Part shown: piece by piece, positions 56,001-64,000 of the stretch
Layout of the letters: every line of letters starts with the position of its first letter
How positions within the stretch are numbered: position 1 is the first letter of the stretch
Assembly: GCA_963700105.1 (NCBI GenBank)
Contig: CAVOWL010000006.1
Location: 124,001 to 188,000, forward strand
DNA: 64,000 nucleotides
Direction: 5' to 3'
Source of the DNA: CAVUWL01 sp963700105
GTDB lineage: Bacteria > Actinomycetota > Thermoleophilia > Solirubrobacterales > 70-9
The notes under the pieces: model-generated
Told to the model about the DNA's origin: nothing
The model's database searches: none
The model's input: the letters and a program-made list of their open reading frames with translations, nothing else
Program-made: the position numbers and the translations under genes

Positions 56001-56111
56001 CGGCTTCCGCCAGACAAGAAGGCCGAGACTCCAGGCGCCGGCGGTCGCAAAAGACCCACCCCGTCGCTGATTCTCTGACGTGGTGCCAGCGTGACGTCCG
56101 AACGGGTTCAC
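53064..56111 (-). CDS. P3c: secreted four-repeat CPxxSxIG protein
   Basis: 1015 residues; GTG 56111 makes a GTGA overlap with P2c, with GGGGGTGAG upstream. A long n-region (about 65 residues) precedes VAIAVAVSGAVWLLPPTASA-NTPISLY. AGGHPNLEVSFQVENRVIQ, then Cys modules CAIESQVG (about 160, lacking the Pro of CP), CPEYSKVG (about 440), CPAASQIG (about 660) and CTRVQFAASNCPQGSIIG (about 854). Conserved FGSERGLLATPTQCGTYPV lies between modules 2 and 3. It ends GLLANSVDLCQGP, HVPCSGSNGRKRSG and then an unusually non-basic TRAIDWFGIR, which differs from P3a and P3b and probably reflects the shared ATGA region with P4c. Confidence 0.91.
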   Translation of the reverse strand: MNPFGRHAGTTSENQRRGGSFATAGAWSLGLLVWRKPRCRVDAPSEECGVRRRPSGDIYSRSCRGLLRVAIAVAVSGAVWLLPPTASANTPISLYAAIPSNTQAGGHPNLEVSFQVENRVIQDKQNPCNCQDAQDSTVELPAGFIGNPHATPQCTLAEFSANECAIESQVGIANVGVSVPGLSGIAEPFNTAIYNLVPPPDEAGLLGFKVLGFNAPVFTIFSARTATDYGLDVKGTTIPHVFPLLEIQQLLWGVPASPANDALRLNPKDNPYGGSVYVDELCNAKGEATANESSDPIMNDEPNDITEPCPRVTLPPVASNSPEIPFLQNPTVCGKTSSSSLEVLSYDGGVTNAEDIWPEMTGCDQLSFNPSLYAQPTATATDSASGIDVDLSVPQQVSPTVPSPTELRAATVSLPEGFSINPNAADGKTSCSNAEARFKSEEEAQCPEYSKVGSLTIDSSALPGPLPGFVYLGQPEPGNRYRIFLVANGYATHIKLAGSISANKQTGQLTISFPELPQTPLTAFDMHIFGSERGLLATPTQCGTYPVTSTFTPWDESLPAQTSTQYFTLKSGPAGGQCPASQRPFTPGFQAVSLNHTPAAHTPFSLEITRPDGDQDFAGLTVTTPPGFSATLKGIPYCPDAAIVAAAEPGYPGLKEAADPSCPAASQIGTAISGAGAGTHPLYTAGRVYLAGPYRGAPLSLAIITPAVSGPYDLGDAVVRVALHVNPETAQISAVSDPLPQILEGIPLRLRSVRIELNRPDFTLNPTNCSPFSVGAEISGNQGAVANLGEHYQVANCGTLPFAPKLGLVLSGATKRDGNPALRATLSAKAGEANIASTAVTLPRSELIDNAHIKNPCTRVQFAASNCPQGSIIGFAAAETPLLEKPLEGPIYLRSAPENKSGLPDIVAALGGQIDIDLDGKIETVSGRLRTSFKSVPDAPVSRFTLNLDGGRRGLLANSVDLCQGPLATQATLEGQNGRIDNQNQLLHVPCSGSNGRKRSGTVNGTRAIDWFGIR

Positions 56112-59100
56112 CTCTCACCCCCATTGTGGCCGTGTTGGGCCCGCCCGGTCCTGCGGGCGCGTCGTCGCCGTCTACGAGCCTTCCGAACCTTATCTCTATG
56201 TGTCGCTGAAGCGGCATTTCCAGAGCGCAGGGCGACCGAGGTTTCACCCTGCAGGGCAGAGGGCGATGAGCTGCCGACCCCGTGGCACTCATCGGCGGCT
56301 TCGCAGGCAGCAGGCGGGGTCGGCAGGGGAAATCCGCCGCCGGAGCGAGCGTCGTAGAACTTGAGGAAGGTACCGTTGTGATCCTGGGGGACCAGCGTGT
56401 CGTAGGTGGAAAAGTAGACATCGGTACCATTGGCGCTCACCCCATCGAGACCGGGAAGACCTTCGTTACCATTGATGTCGTTTGCCCCAGTCTGGCCGCG
56501 GGTGTCGCCGGTTCCCTGGGTGATCAGCTGAGGACTACCCTCGACGTACTCATAAACATCCTGAGCGTTGTTCGTGTCGTTGTGAACGAGGGCTTCTTCG
56601 GTGGAGAAAAAGGTGCGCCCGTCCGTGGTCAGAAACAGTCCGTCCTGACTGCCGTACACATCTGAGGTCGGCGGTGCGCCGCTTGGGTTGCATGAAACGC
56701 AAAGGACCGTTTCGGTGGCGGGTTCGTAGGTGTACATCTCGAGATGACCGGCATTGTTGTATTGGGTGATCTGGGACGCGGTGATGAAAGCCATATGGGC
56801 ACCGTCAGGGGTCACCTGCATTCGGACGACCGGCGTGTTGGCGCAAGTCGGAAATGGGTTACTGAAACAATAGGGACTGCTAAACGAAGCGACGAAATGG
56901 TCGCGGCCGCTGCGATAGTCATAGAGATTCCACTGGTTTGGAATCCCCTTTGAGCCGTCGAGCTGCTCTGGAGAAAAGAAGAAAATGTCGCCGCTTTCGG
57001 AGGCGATCGAGCTGTCGGAATTGCAGTTACCGCCCAGACCTCCCGGCAATTGGCAGTAGCGTCGGCCAGAATAGGTAACAACACCGCACCGAGTGGTAAA
57101 TGAAGCGCTACATGAGTCGGTGTTGCCGGGTTCGCCCGCAAGCATGCTCCCGCCCCCAGACACAAGCGTCAATGGGTGACCTTCTTCTTCGCCCACTTCT
57201 GACCACATGTAGAGGTCGGTGCTTGTGTCCTTGTCTTCTTCGGTGAGCTGTTCTTCAGAGGTGAAGTAAACCTTGGAGCCGTCGGCTGTCATCCCCACGT
57301 AGTTGACGTCGTGGCCCTGGGAAATGTCGTGGGTAATGGAATCATCGACTCGCATATAGAGGTTGCTGGCCTGCATCGGGCAGCGCATGTAGGCAGAGAG
57401 CGCTGCTCCGCACGGTGGTTCTGAGCAGGTGGAGGCACCACAGGGGCCGGTGCCACCGGCAGCCATCAGGATCCGGGAGCCGTCGCTGGAGACGGCAGGG
57501 ATCTGAAGTGGGTCCCCGGCCTGATCCGTTGGTTGAGACGGAATAGGTTCTCCATCGGAGAGCTTTGAGGCAACTTCCACATTCGCGGTGGCGACATCGT
57601 TGTCATAGACCGAGCCCGGCGCAGCGAGCTGGCCCTGGGGGGAAAAGAGGTGGGTCTCGGTCGCAAATACAAAATGAGTCAGATTCGCCGAAGCGGTGAC
57701 ATCGCCGGGGCAATCGTTATAAGCTTCGTGCCCAAAAAAGTCGCCAATCAGCCGCTTGCAATCGAGCGCGTGTGCGATTGGTGAGACGGCACCCAGATCG
57801 GTCGGCAGTCGTTCAAGGAAGTTGCCTTCTGAGCCATAGACGTATGGAGCGTTGGAGGAAACCGTGGATTCATTCTGGAGGTCTCCCTGGTTGTTTGCCC
57901 CGACCGCAGGGTTTCCGTCGTCGAACTCGAGGAACGTGCTCATCGCCGAGTTGGTAAGAACGTTATTCTGAATCTTGGCCGGCCCACAGTCTCCCCCCGG
58001 CTGCGAGCACAATTCGATTTCCTCGCCCGGGAAGCCAGACCCCGGCGGCCCCTGGGGCGGTCCTCCGTCAAGGGCGGCCTCAAAGGAGGGTAGACCAACA
58101 TAACGGCTGACCCAGCCGGAGTCAGTACGGGTGGCGATGTAGAGATCACCATTGGCGTCGATCGGACTACCGCCAGATTCGGGGAGCGTTCCGGAGGAAC
58201 CGGTGTAGGCCAGGCGAGGCGGGTTGGTCGCGTAACCGGTATTCGGGCCTCCCGGGTAAAGCGCAGTTGCACCGGCGTTGCCGGGCGAGACGAGCTCATA
58301 TGCACGGCAATCTGGAAGGTAGTCAGCCTCGGTCTGCTGGCGGACAGTTTCGTTGGGGCAGCTCGACGGATAGAAGTTGAAGCTATGGTCTTCACCGTTG
58401 GTAATACCGTCTTCGTTTTCAGCGACAACACGGTAGTGATATACGGCGTGCGGAGTCAGTCCGGTCAGCTCCACGCTGCGTTCCTGATCGCTGAAGGAGG
58501 CTTCAATTGTTCCATCCGGGACGGGAACGTCCTGGCCGTAATCGATCGTCGGGCCATATTCAAAGCGATAGGTTGTAGGAAGGCCGTTTGGATCAATTTG
58601 ACCAATCAGATCAGCGGAGGTGGCGGTTACCTTTTCGGCCCGGACTCCGTCGATCGCTGGTGCCTGAGTCGTCGTAAACGTCTTGTCGAGTCCATCGACC
58701 GTCGCACCGGCTGAATTCGTCGCCACAAGTCGGTAATGATCCCGCGTGCCCGGGGAGAAGTTATCAATCGTCGCCGTCACCGCGGTGTTTTCGGTGAAGG
58801 GAACCGTGCGCGGATCTGGCGAGCATGGAATACTGTGGCCATAGGTTGTGTCGAAGCCGTATTCGAACTTGCATTCGGTGATTTCGCCGTGACCCTTAGG
58901 TTCAACCTGGCCCGTGAGCGTGACGCTGGAATCGCTTACAGCCAAAGGTGATCCAGTCGTAACAACGGGTCGCACATCATCAAAGGCCGCAACGTCGTTA
59001 CCTTTCGCGTTGGCGACGTAGACGGTGTGTGTTGACCCATCGATGGCGATGCCTTTGGCGGCGAAAAGATCGCCATTTCCGAACCTATCCAGGGGTTCAC

Positions 59101-59905
59101 ACGGGAGGCAGTCCGAGAAATAATGATCGATCTCTGAACCATTCACTTCATAAATTTCGTTTGTCGACGGGTCGACGGCGATATTTGCGGCAATCGAAAC
59201 AGGGTTGCCTTCAACCGAGAATAAACCCGGACCTTGACTGAACCATCCCTTGTATTCGCCCGATTGAGAGTACTGCCAGATACCGCCTGAATAGTTATAG
59301 CCGAGTATGTAAATGGTTCCACTGGAGTCCACGGCGGTGCCACCGAGCGGGCCAAACAGAGGATGATCCGTCGCGTCGGAACCATCCTTTTGGCCCTCGA
59401 CGCCCCAGGTGGATACTATTTGCCCCGAGGGTTCGAACTTCGACACGATGCTATCGCCAGTATCGCCGACGTATATGTCACCGTTCGACGGACCACCGGA
59501 ATTATCGACGGCCAGGTAGGTCGGGGTCTCCAGCTCACCTGAGCCCGAACCCGAGACTCCTGCCTGGCAGGGATCCGCGGAGGCCGCCGTGCACACGTTG
59601 GCGCCCGTTTTCTGGTCGACGTTCCCACCGAACATGAGAATAAATTCGCCCGAGGGGCTGAACTTCTCAACTGCATGGCTGCCGGGGTCGGTTACGTAAA
59701 AGTCATGGGTGCTCTGATCCACCGCCACATCGGTCGGAGCTGAGAGCGGGTAGGGATCCGCAGGGGTGGAGGTTCCGCCACCATAGGTGGCGGTGAAGAC
59801 GTGGCTGATGTTTGCAGATGCCGGTGGCGCAAATGCGAGCAGCCCAGCGACGAGGGTGCTGATCCCGATCCCAATTGGGGCCCGGCTGCCCCACATACTA
59901 GCCAT
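56108..59905 (-). CDS. P2c: secreted NHL/Fn3/RAYELVS/PD40 protein
   Basis: 1265 residues. ATG 59905 overlaps the P1c stop by eight bases (ATGGCTAG), with GGAG eight bases upstream. Short signal (ISTLVAGLLAFAPPASA-NISHVF). NHL propeller (about 32-305; GDIYVGDTGDSIVSKF), two Fn3-like domains (305-510; TRDHYRLVATNSAGA), CPNETVRQQTEADYLPDCRAYELVSPGNAGA (about 515) and a PD40-like region with DGSKVYFTSEEQL, VLCVSC, LTTDGRTFFSTEEALV and TDVYFSTYDTL. It ends CEAADECHGVGSSSP (about 1200) and KARRRRRRARRTGRAQ. It is the most compact of the three P2 proteins and shows the minimal domain set. Confidence 0.93.
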   Translation of the reverse strand: MASMWGSRAPIGIGISTLVAGLLAFAPPASANISHVFTATYGGGTSTPADPYPLSAPTDVAVDQSTHDFYVTDPGSHAVEKFSPSGEFILMFGGNVDQKTGANVCTAASADPCQAGVSGSGSGELETPTYLAVDNSGGPSNGDIYVGDTGDSIVSKFEPSGQIVSTWGVEGQKDGSDATDHPLFGPLGGTAVDSSGTIYILGYNYSGGIWQYSQSGEYKGWFSQGPGLFSVEGNPVSIAANIAVDPSTNEIYEVNGSEIDHYFSDCLPCEPLDRFGNGDLFAAKGIAIDGSTHTVYVANAKGNDVAAFDDVRPVVTTGSPLAVSDSSVTLTGQVEPKGHGEITECKFEYGFDTTYGHSIPCSPDPRTVPFTENTAVTATIDNFSPGTRDHYRLVATNSAGATVDGLDKTFTTTQAPAIDGVRAEKVTATSADLIGQIDPNGLPTTYRFEYGPTIDYGQDVPVPDGTIEASFSDQERSVELTGLTPHAVYHYRVVAENEDGITNGEDHSFNFYPSSCPNETVRQQTEADYLPDCRAYELVSPGNAGATALYPGGPNTGYATNPPRLAYTGSSGTLPESGGSPIDANGDLYIATRTDSGWVSRYVGLPSFEAALDGGPPQGPPGSGFPGEEIELCSQPGGDCGPAKIQNNVLTNSAMSTFLEFDDGNPAVGANNQGDLQNESTVSSNAPYVYGSEGNFLERLPTDLGAVSPIAHALDCKRLIGDFFGHEAYNDCPGDVTASANLTHFVFATETHLFSPQGQLAAPGSVYDNDVATANVEVASKLSDGEPIPSQPTDQAGDPLQIPAVSSDGSRILMAAGGTGPCGASTCSEPPCGAALSAYMRCPMQASNLYMRVDDSITHDISQGHDVNYVGMTADGSKVYFTSEEQLTEEDKDTSTDLYMWSEVGEEEGHPLTLVSGGGSMLAGEPGNTDSCSASFTTRCGVVTYSGRRYCQLPGGLGGNCNSDSSIASESGDIFFFSPEQLDGSKGIPNQWNLYDYRSGRDHFVASFSSPYCFSNPFPTCANTPVVRMQVTPDGAHMAFITASQITQYNNAGHLEMYTYEPATETVLCVSCNPSGAPPTSDVYGSQDGLFLTTDGRTFFSTEEALVHNDTNNAQDVYEYVEGSPQLITQGTGDTRGQTGANDINGNEGLPGLDGVSANGTDVYFSTYDTLVPQDHNGTFLKFYDARSGGGFPLPTPPAACEAADECHGVGSSSPSALQGETSVALRSGNAASATHRDKVRKARRRRRRARRTGRAQHGHNGGER

Positions 59906-62900
59906 GGAGGTGGCTCCGCTTGCTGTGCTTGGGATGTGCGCGCTTATGCCGAACGCACTTTCCTCGCCGCTTCACGGCTCCGTTTTTGCATTTCGCCGCT
60001 TCGCGCTCGGATTCAAGCGGCGGCGCGCTGGCCGTCGTGAAGGTCTGATCGGGGCCCTCCGCCTCGCCTATTTCATTTCTAGCCACCACCCGGTAGTGGT
60101 AGGTAGTGTCGGGTGTTAAGCCGCCGAGGGTCACGCTGACGGAATGGGAGGCGTTGTCCGATGCAAGGGGGGCAGTTTGCGAGCTGCTCATACCATAAGC
60201 GCTGGTTGTGCCGTATTCAAAGCGGTACGTGGTGGGCCTGTAACCGGGTGTGATCAGGGCGCCCAGGCTGGCGGTGGTCTGGGAGACCGAGGACGCCGTA
60301 GTAGCGGCGATCACCGGCACCGCGGGAGTATCAAAGGTCTGATCCGGTCCGTAGACCCGACCTGAGAGGTTGATTGCAAGGACGCGGAAATGATAGGCCG
60401 TGCCGGGGGTCAGACCGGACACCTCCGAAGCAATCGAATGGTTCACTCCGTCTTCGCCGATTGATTCACTGGGAACCGTCTGGGATCCGTATTCTGTAGT
60501 GGTTCCGTACTGGAACCGATAGACGGTGGGACCGAACCCGGGATTGATTTCTGCTTCAAGCTGGGCATCGGTGGGCGTCACTGCCGAAACCGTGGTGCGC
60601 GAAACTTCAGGCAACAGAGGAAGCGTCGTGAACGTTTCGGCGGGGCCTTCGGTGACCCCGGCGGGGCTTTTGGCGATGACGCGGAAATCATACGTCGTGC
60701 CTGGCGTTAGCCCAGTAAGCGTTGCACCTATTGGGTGCTCAGAGTTGTCGGAACCAATCGGGCTGCTCTCAGGCGTCGAGGTCGCGGCACTCCAGGGGTC
60801 GTCTTCAGAAAGTTCGTAAAGCTTCTGGGTGATGTAATCGAAATGGTAGGTGGTTTCGCCACCACCCTCAGGGTTTACAGTCGCGTTTAGCCGAATGCCG
60901 GTGCTAGCAAAACCGCTCGGGGGTAAAATGCCGATCGTGGGAAGCGTTAGGGTCTCGAAGGTCTGATCCTGACCGTAGCTGGTACCAGTCGAATTGGTGC
61001 AGACGATGCGGTAGTGGTAGGTAGTATTGGGATCGAGAGAAGTCAGCTCAAAACTTGTGACCTGAAGACCTGAGCCCGAACCGGCATCTACACCCGGCGC
61101 AGTTCCGGTCGCGTTGCCATAGCTGGGTTCGGTTCCCCATTCAAAGAAGCAGTGGGTGTCGGTTCCATCTCCGACCCAGGATCCGGTCAGATTGGCGGAG
61201 GTCCCGGTTAGATCAGTCACTGCAGTGGTGCCCAGGTTCTCCACGGCATCCAGAGTCGAGAAACTCTGATCAGGGCCATAGGTTGTTCCGGCAGCGTTTT
61301 CGGCTACAAATCGGTAATGGTAGGTCGTTTCCAGCGCGAGGCCGCCAAGTTCGGCGCTCTCCTGCTGCGCGCCGCCTACTTTTCCTGCGTCGATTAGGGG
61401 CGAGGATTCCCCATAGGCGGTCGTCGGTCCCCACTGAAAGTAGTAATGAGTATCTTCGCCATTGCCATTGAAGCAGCCGTGCAGGGTTGCGGTGTAGCGT
61501 TCGACGCTGGTCGCTGGTTCGGTGCAGAGGTCCGCTACGGCATGTGGCGTGAAGGTCTGATCGGCTCCCCGTCTGATGCCGTGCTCAATGGCATTAGACG
61601 CGACGAGGCGGTAGTGATAGGTGGTCTCCGTGCTCAACCCTGACAAATTGGCGTGCAGCGCGGTCGGGGCTTCGATCGGGCTGGTCAGGGTGCCGGCTTC
61701 GACATTCTCGGCGGAAAGGCAGGGCAACGAGCCCGAGCTGTAGGCAGATGAAGTTCCATATTCAAAATGACAGCTGATTACATTTCCGCCTTCGTTCGGG
61801 TCGACGGTTGCGTTGAGCGTGCCCGAGGTCTGGGAAGGGTCGGTTACGGACCCATAGGCGACCTTAGGTCGGGTGGTAACGGGCGAAAGTATATTGACCA
61901 CTCCATCACCACCCCGTTGGGCGTATTCCCAGCCTTCGGATATGTATACGTATCCCTCGGAGTTGACCGCAATGCCTCCCCCCAGATCCTGGAAAGATTC
62001 GCCTTCGCTGCCCTGCGGTCCGGTGATCTGACCAAGGTATTGACCTGAGGAGCTGAATTCATCGAGGACGTCGTTGCTGCTGTCGACCACCAGAACGCGA
62101 CCGTTGGTGGGGTCGATGGCAACCCCGGTAAGGGTGTCGAATCCACCCGCTGTGCTACTACCAGCCCCAAAACCAGCCGGCGCGCTTGGTTCACCGAACG
62201 CCTGCAAAAACACACCGGCAGGGCTGAACTCATCGACGACCCTGTACCCCGCGTCGACAACGAAGATGTCACCTTTGTTGTCGACGGCGACATTCTCCAC
62301 CGCACCAAACGGGCCGGAAGGGGTGCCGGTTATTGCATTTTCACTGATATACGGCTCTTCGGCGGAGAACGCCGCAGCGATGTGTTCTGGTTCAAAGGCC
62401 TTAACCGTGCCATTACCAGCAACGTAGACACGTCCATTCGAAGGCCCTTCGGAGTTATCGACTGCGACGGTAAGAGGGAACCCGCCGACTCCTCCCCATT
62501 GTTCCTTTAGCGACCCCGTACCATTTTCAAATACGTCGATAGTGTTGTTGGTGTCTTCGGCGACGTAAAGTTCGTCGCTGGCGTTGTCTACGGCGATACC
62601 GAAGATCAGCTCGCCCGAGTTTCCGTAATTGCCGCCGCCGCTTTGTTCGCCCAGCTTGGTCTGCGAGGGAAAGGCGTCGTATTTGTCGATCACGCCTTCG
62701 TGACCTGGATCGGACACCCAGACATTGCCCTGTCCGTCGATCGAGATCCCGTCTGGATGGCCCAGGTTTTCGATCCTAGATTCGTATGCGCGTTCGGCAT
62801 GAGCGGGAGGGGCCACCAGGGCAAGGGCCAGTGCCACCGTAATGCAGGCGCCCAGGAGAGTTGGGGCGGATTGAACGCGGCCTACACGCATACTCGGGCG

Positions 62901-62924
62901 AAGGTCTTTAATGCGCGAGAGCAT
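59898..62924 (-). CDS. P1c: secreted NHL/Fn3 protein with six Fn3-like domains
   Basis: I choose ATG 62924 (1008 residues) because it puts a normal signal peptide at the N-terminus (LLGACITVALALALVAPPAHA-ERAYES). The open frame extends to GTG 63191, but those 89 codons look non-coding; ATG 62891 is also possible. NHL propeller (about 44-348; GNVWVSDPGHEGVIDKY, GRVLVVDSSNDVLDEF), then six Fn3-like domains starting near 348, 463, 561, 660, 768 and 866, each with TTYHYR or a variant. The second NHL block of P1a and P1b is absent. Tail KCKNGAVKRRGKCVRHKRAH, then basic. Repeated Fn3-like domains suggest a spacer projecting the propeller from the cell surface. Confidence 0.9.
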   Translation of the reverse strand: MLSRIKDLRPSMRVGRVQSAPTLLGACITVALALALVAPPAHAERAYESRIENLGHPDGISIDGQGNVWVSDPGHEGVIDKYDAFPSQTKLGEQSGGGNYGNSGELIFGIAVDNASDELYVAEDTNNTIDVFENGTGSLKEQWGGVGGFPLTVAVDNSEGPSNGRVYVAGNGTVKAFEPEHIAAAFSAEEPYISENAITGTPSGPFGAVENVAVDNKGDIFVVDAGYRVVDEFSPAGVFLQAFGEPSAPAGFGAGSSTAGGFDTLTGVAIDPTNGRVLVVDSSNDVLDEFSSSGQYLGQITGPQGSEGESFQDLGGGIAVNSEGYVYISEGWEYAQRGGDGVVNILSPVTTRPKVAYGSVTDPSQTSGTLNATVDPNEGGNVISCHFEYGTSSAYSSGSLPCLSAENVEAGTLTSPIEAPTALHANLSGLSTETTYHYRLVASNAIEHGIRRGADQTFTPHAVADLCTEPATSVERYTATLHGCFNGNGEDTHYYFQWGPTTAYGESSPLIDAGKVGGAQQESAELGGLALETTYHYRFVAENAAGTTYGPDQSFSTLDAVENLGTTAVTDLTGTSANLTGSWVGDGTDTHCFFEWGTEPSYGNATGTAPGVDAGSGSGLQVTSFELTSLDPNTTYHYRIVCTNSTGTSYGQDQTFETLTLPTIGILPPSGFASTGIRLNATVNPEGGGETTYHFDYITQKLYELSEDDPWSAATSTPESSPIGSDNSEHPIGATLTGLTPGTTYDFRVIAKSPAGVTEGPAETFTTLPLLPEVSRTTVSAVTPTDAQLEAEINPGFGPTVYRFQYGTTTEYGSQTVPSESIGEDGVNHSIASEVSGLTPGTAYHFRVLAINLSGRVYGPDQTFDTPAVPVIAATTASSVSQTTASLGALITPGYRPTTYRFEYGTTSAYGMSSSQTAPLASDNASHSVSVTLGGLTPDTTYHYRVVARNEIGEAEGPDQTFTTASAPPLESEREAAKCKNGAVKRRGKCVRHKRAHPKHSKRSHLHG

Positions 62925-63673
62925 GGGTGAGCCCGCGGTGTGGTCGGCAGTGACCCTTGTCAGTCCCACGCCCCCTTGTGGATTTGTGAAGCAGTTGCAT
63001 TTTGGGGCCAGACTGAATTGCAGAAAACCCCCGCACTCAAGGCGGGGTAGCGATGATGCGCCGGGGGTCGGAGCACTGAACCGATGTGGGTGGCTCGGGC
63101 AAGAGGCGACCGGAGCCGATGCGGGGCGAACGGCGCTCGGGCACGATCCGCTATTCGCAAAAGAGCCCGATGCCCTAGACCTAAGTTCCACTCCGCCTCT
63201 CTCCTATCCCTATGGTGCCGTCTCCAGCCTGCCAACGCAACCACTGATTCCCTGGCTTGCCCCGCCCGAGGTTATCCCCATTCGTCTCTGCACTGAACCC
63301 GTCCCTAAGAGGGACCTAGGGCAGCAAATCAGGTCCTGGCAGACCTGTCAAGGCTTCGACGAGCAGTTCGGCACCACAGAGGGCTCCGGCTGTCCAGATC
63401 CCTCCAAGGGCCATCGTGCTGACGAGCCAATCCAAGCCCAGCTCCAAGACAGCGGCCCGGGCTGCATCCGCAGGTGGAAGGCGGCAACGAAGGGGCATCC
63501 GACGAGGTTTATTGGACCCCCTTAACATCACTTGAGCATCACGGGCGTGGGAGCTCGTTCCGACCTAGGGACCTTCACCCATCATGAGGGTGAGCGAGTC
63601 AAGAAGTGGAACCAAGGCAAGGAGAGAAAGCACCCACCTCGCCCCCAATCAACTCACGATTGAGACCCAGCGC
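62925..63673. other. 749-bp interval upstream of operon copy c
   Basis: Contains the putative promoter at 63323-63351 and a leader of about 390 nt. Open frames on both strands here have no recognisable domain or signal peptide. No clear terminator for the gene ending at 63674 was seen. Confidence 0.4.
63323..63351 (-). promoter_or_regulatory. putative promoter of operon copy c
   Basis: Minus strand TTGACA (63351-63346), 17-base spacer ending CCTGA, then TTTGCT (63328-63323). The -10 is a weak match, but the whole pattern repeats that of operon copy a. Confidence 0.42.
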
Positions 63674-64000
63674 TCAACCCTTCGACCGGCAGCTGTTTAC
63701 GAGGACGCCGCTGATGTTGGTTCCGCCGCGAAAGTCAGCTTCGACCTGGTTATAGAAGTGGCCGTCTGGGCACTCCGCACTCAGGTATGAGAGCTGCTTT
63801 CCCTTGTAGGACCACCTGCGGTTCACGGTCAGTTCAAACCCGGTCAATGAGCCGCTACCTCCGGCTACCTCCGGGATGGTCACGGAGATTGTGAACCCGT
63901 ACCTACCGGTATCCTTGGTGAGCTTTGCGGTTGCAACGATCGCAGTCGGCGCCGGTACGTCGACGTAGGTGTAGAAATACATATCCGGATAGGCGGGTCC
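63674..64000 (-). CDS. C-terminal part of a probable secreted protein (5' end outside window)
   Basis: Open from the window edge to TGA at 63674-63676 (108 codons). TIPEVAGGSGSLTGFELTVN, KGKQLSYLSAECPDGHF, VEADFRGGTNISG and a final Cys (NSCRSKG) form a beta-rich terminal domain. In style (late Cys, short basic end) it recalls the last module of P3/P5 proteins, but it lacks the NLC and GYLSN/GLLVNS signatures, so it belongs to a different subfamily. I remember similar ends in other Thermoleophilia secreted proteins; this is not verified. It lies on the same strand as the operons, with about 320 nt between its stop and the copy c promoter. Confidence 0.7.
   Translation of the reverse strand, partial: GPAYPDMYFYTYVDVPAPTAIVATAKLTKDTGRYGFTISVTIPEVAGGSGSLTGFELTVNRRWSYKGKQLSYLSAECPDGHFYNQVEADFRGGTNISGVLVNSCRSKG

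Larger units (their letters stand above)
45176..62924 (-). repeat. operon copy c: P1c-P2c-P3c-P4c-P5c
   Basis: Third tandem copy, same order and strand as copies a and b, with all four internal junctions overlapping. It has the standard P4 and P2 architectures; its P1 lacks the second NHL block. Confidence 0.95.

Noticed and set aside
62925..63191. N-terminal extension of P1c to GTG 63191
   Set aside because: It would put 89 non-family residues ahead of a complete signal peptide and uses no visible ribosome site; ATG 62924 fits better.

Overview
The window looks like chromosomal DNA from a high-GC actinobacterium, most likely class Thermoleophilia (Solirubrobacterales or relatives). The basis is the protein style: huge secreted NHL/Fn3 proteins, the CPN.xVRQQ...DCRAYELVS module, SCPSxSLCV propeller repeats and basic Cys-containing C-terminal tails. 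I recall these as common in that group, but I ran no database search. No rRNA, tRNA, CRISPR array, integrase or transposase was seen.

About 55 kb (7182-62924) is three head-to-tail copies of one five-gene operon, all on the minus strand. I label the genes P1 to P5 in transcription order and the copies a (7182-26622), b (27197-44217) and c (45176-62924). P1 is an NHL-propeller/Fn3 protein. P2 has NHL and Fn3 domains followed by an RAYELVS module and a PD40-like propeller. P3 is a four-repeat CPxxSxIG protein. P4 resembles P2 but has a second NHL block nested in the PD40 region. P5 is a paralogue of P3. Copy b has a sixth gene, a 107-residue free-standing C-terminal module, between P3b and P4b. 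Nearly all junctions are 1-8 nt stop/start overlaps, which suggests translational coupling. Every P1-P5 product has an export signal with an AxA-type cleavage site and a Lys/Arg/His-rich C-terminus; P1 and P4 add a paired-Cys motif before it. No enzyme motif was recognised. The set looks like an extracellular or cell-surface assembly of unknown function. Each copy is preceded by a TTGACA-containing putative promoter.

The copies are old and diverged, but they have been remodelled. P4b lacks the N-terminal NHL/Fn3 half, P2b has an extra NHL/Fn3 block, P1a carries a phage-virion-like domain, and P5a carries a DUF5666-like insertion. P4b and P4c share a block of about 1.03 kb that is almost identical, which suggests recent gene conversion.

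The left flank (1-7181) holds the end of an alpha/beta-hydrolase gene, a frameshifted P5 remnant abutting a TetR-type regulator that has lost its DNA-binding half, a secreted Vgb-like propeller protein, an unrecognised secreted protein, and a seven-repeat SCPSxSLCV protein frameshifted at a CG run. The right edge holds the 3' end of another gene, probably secreted.
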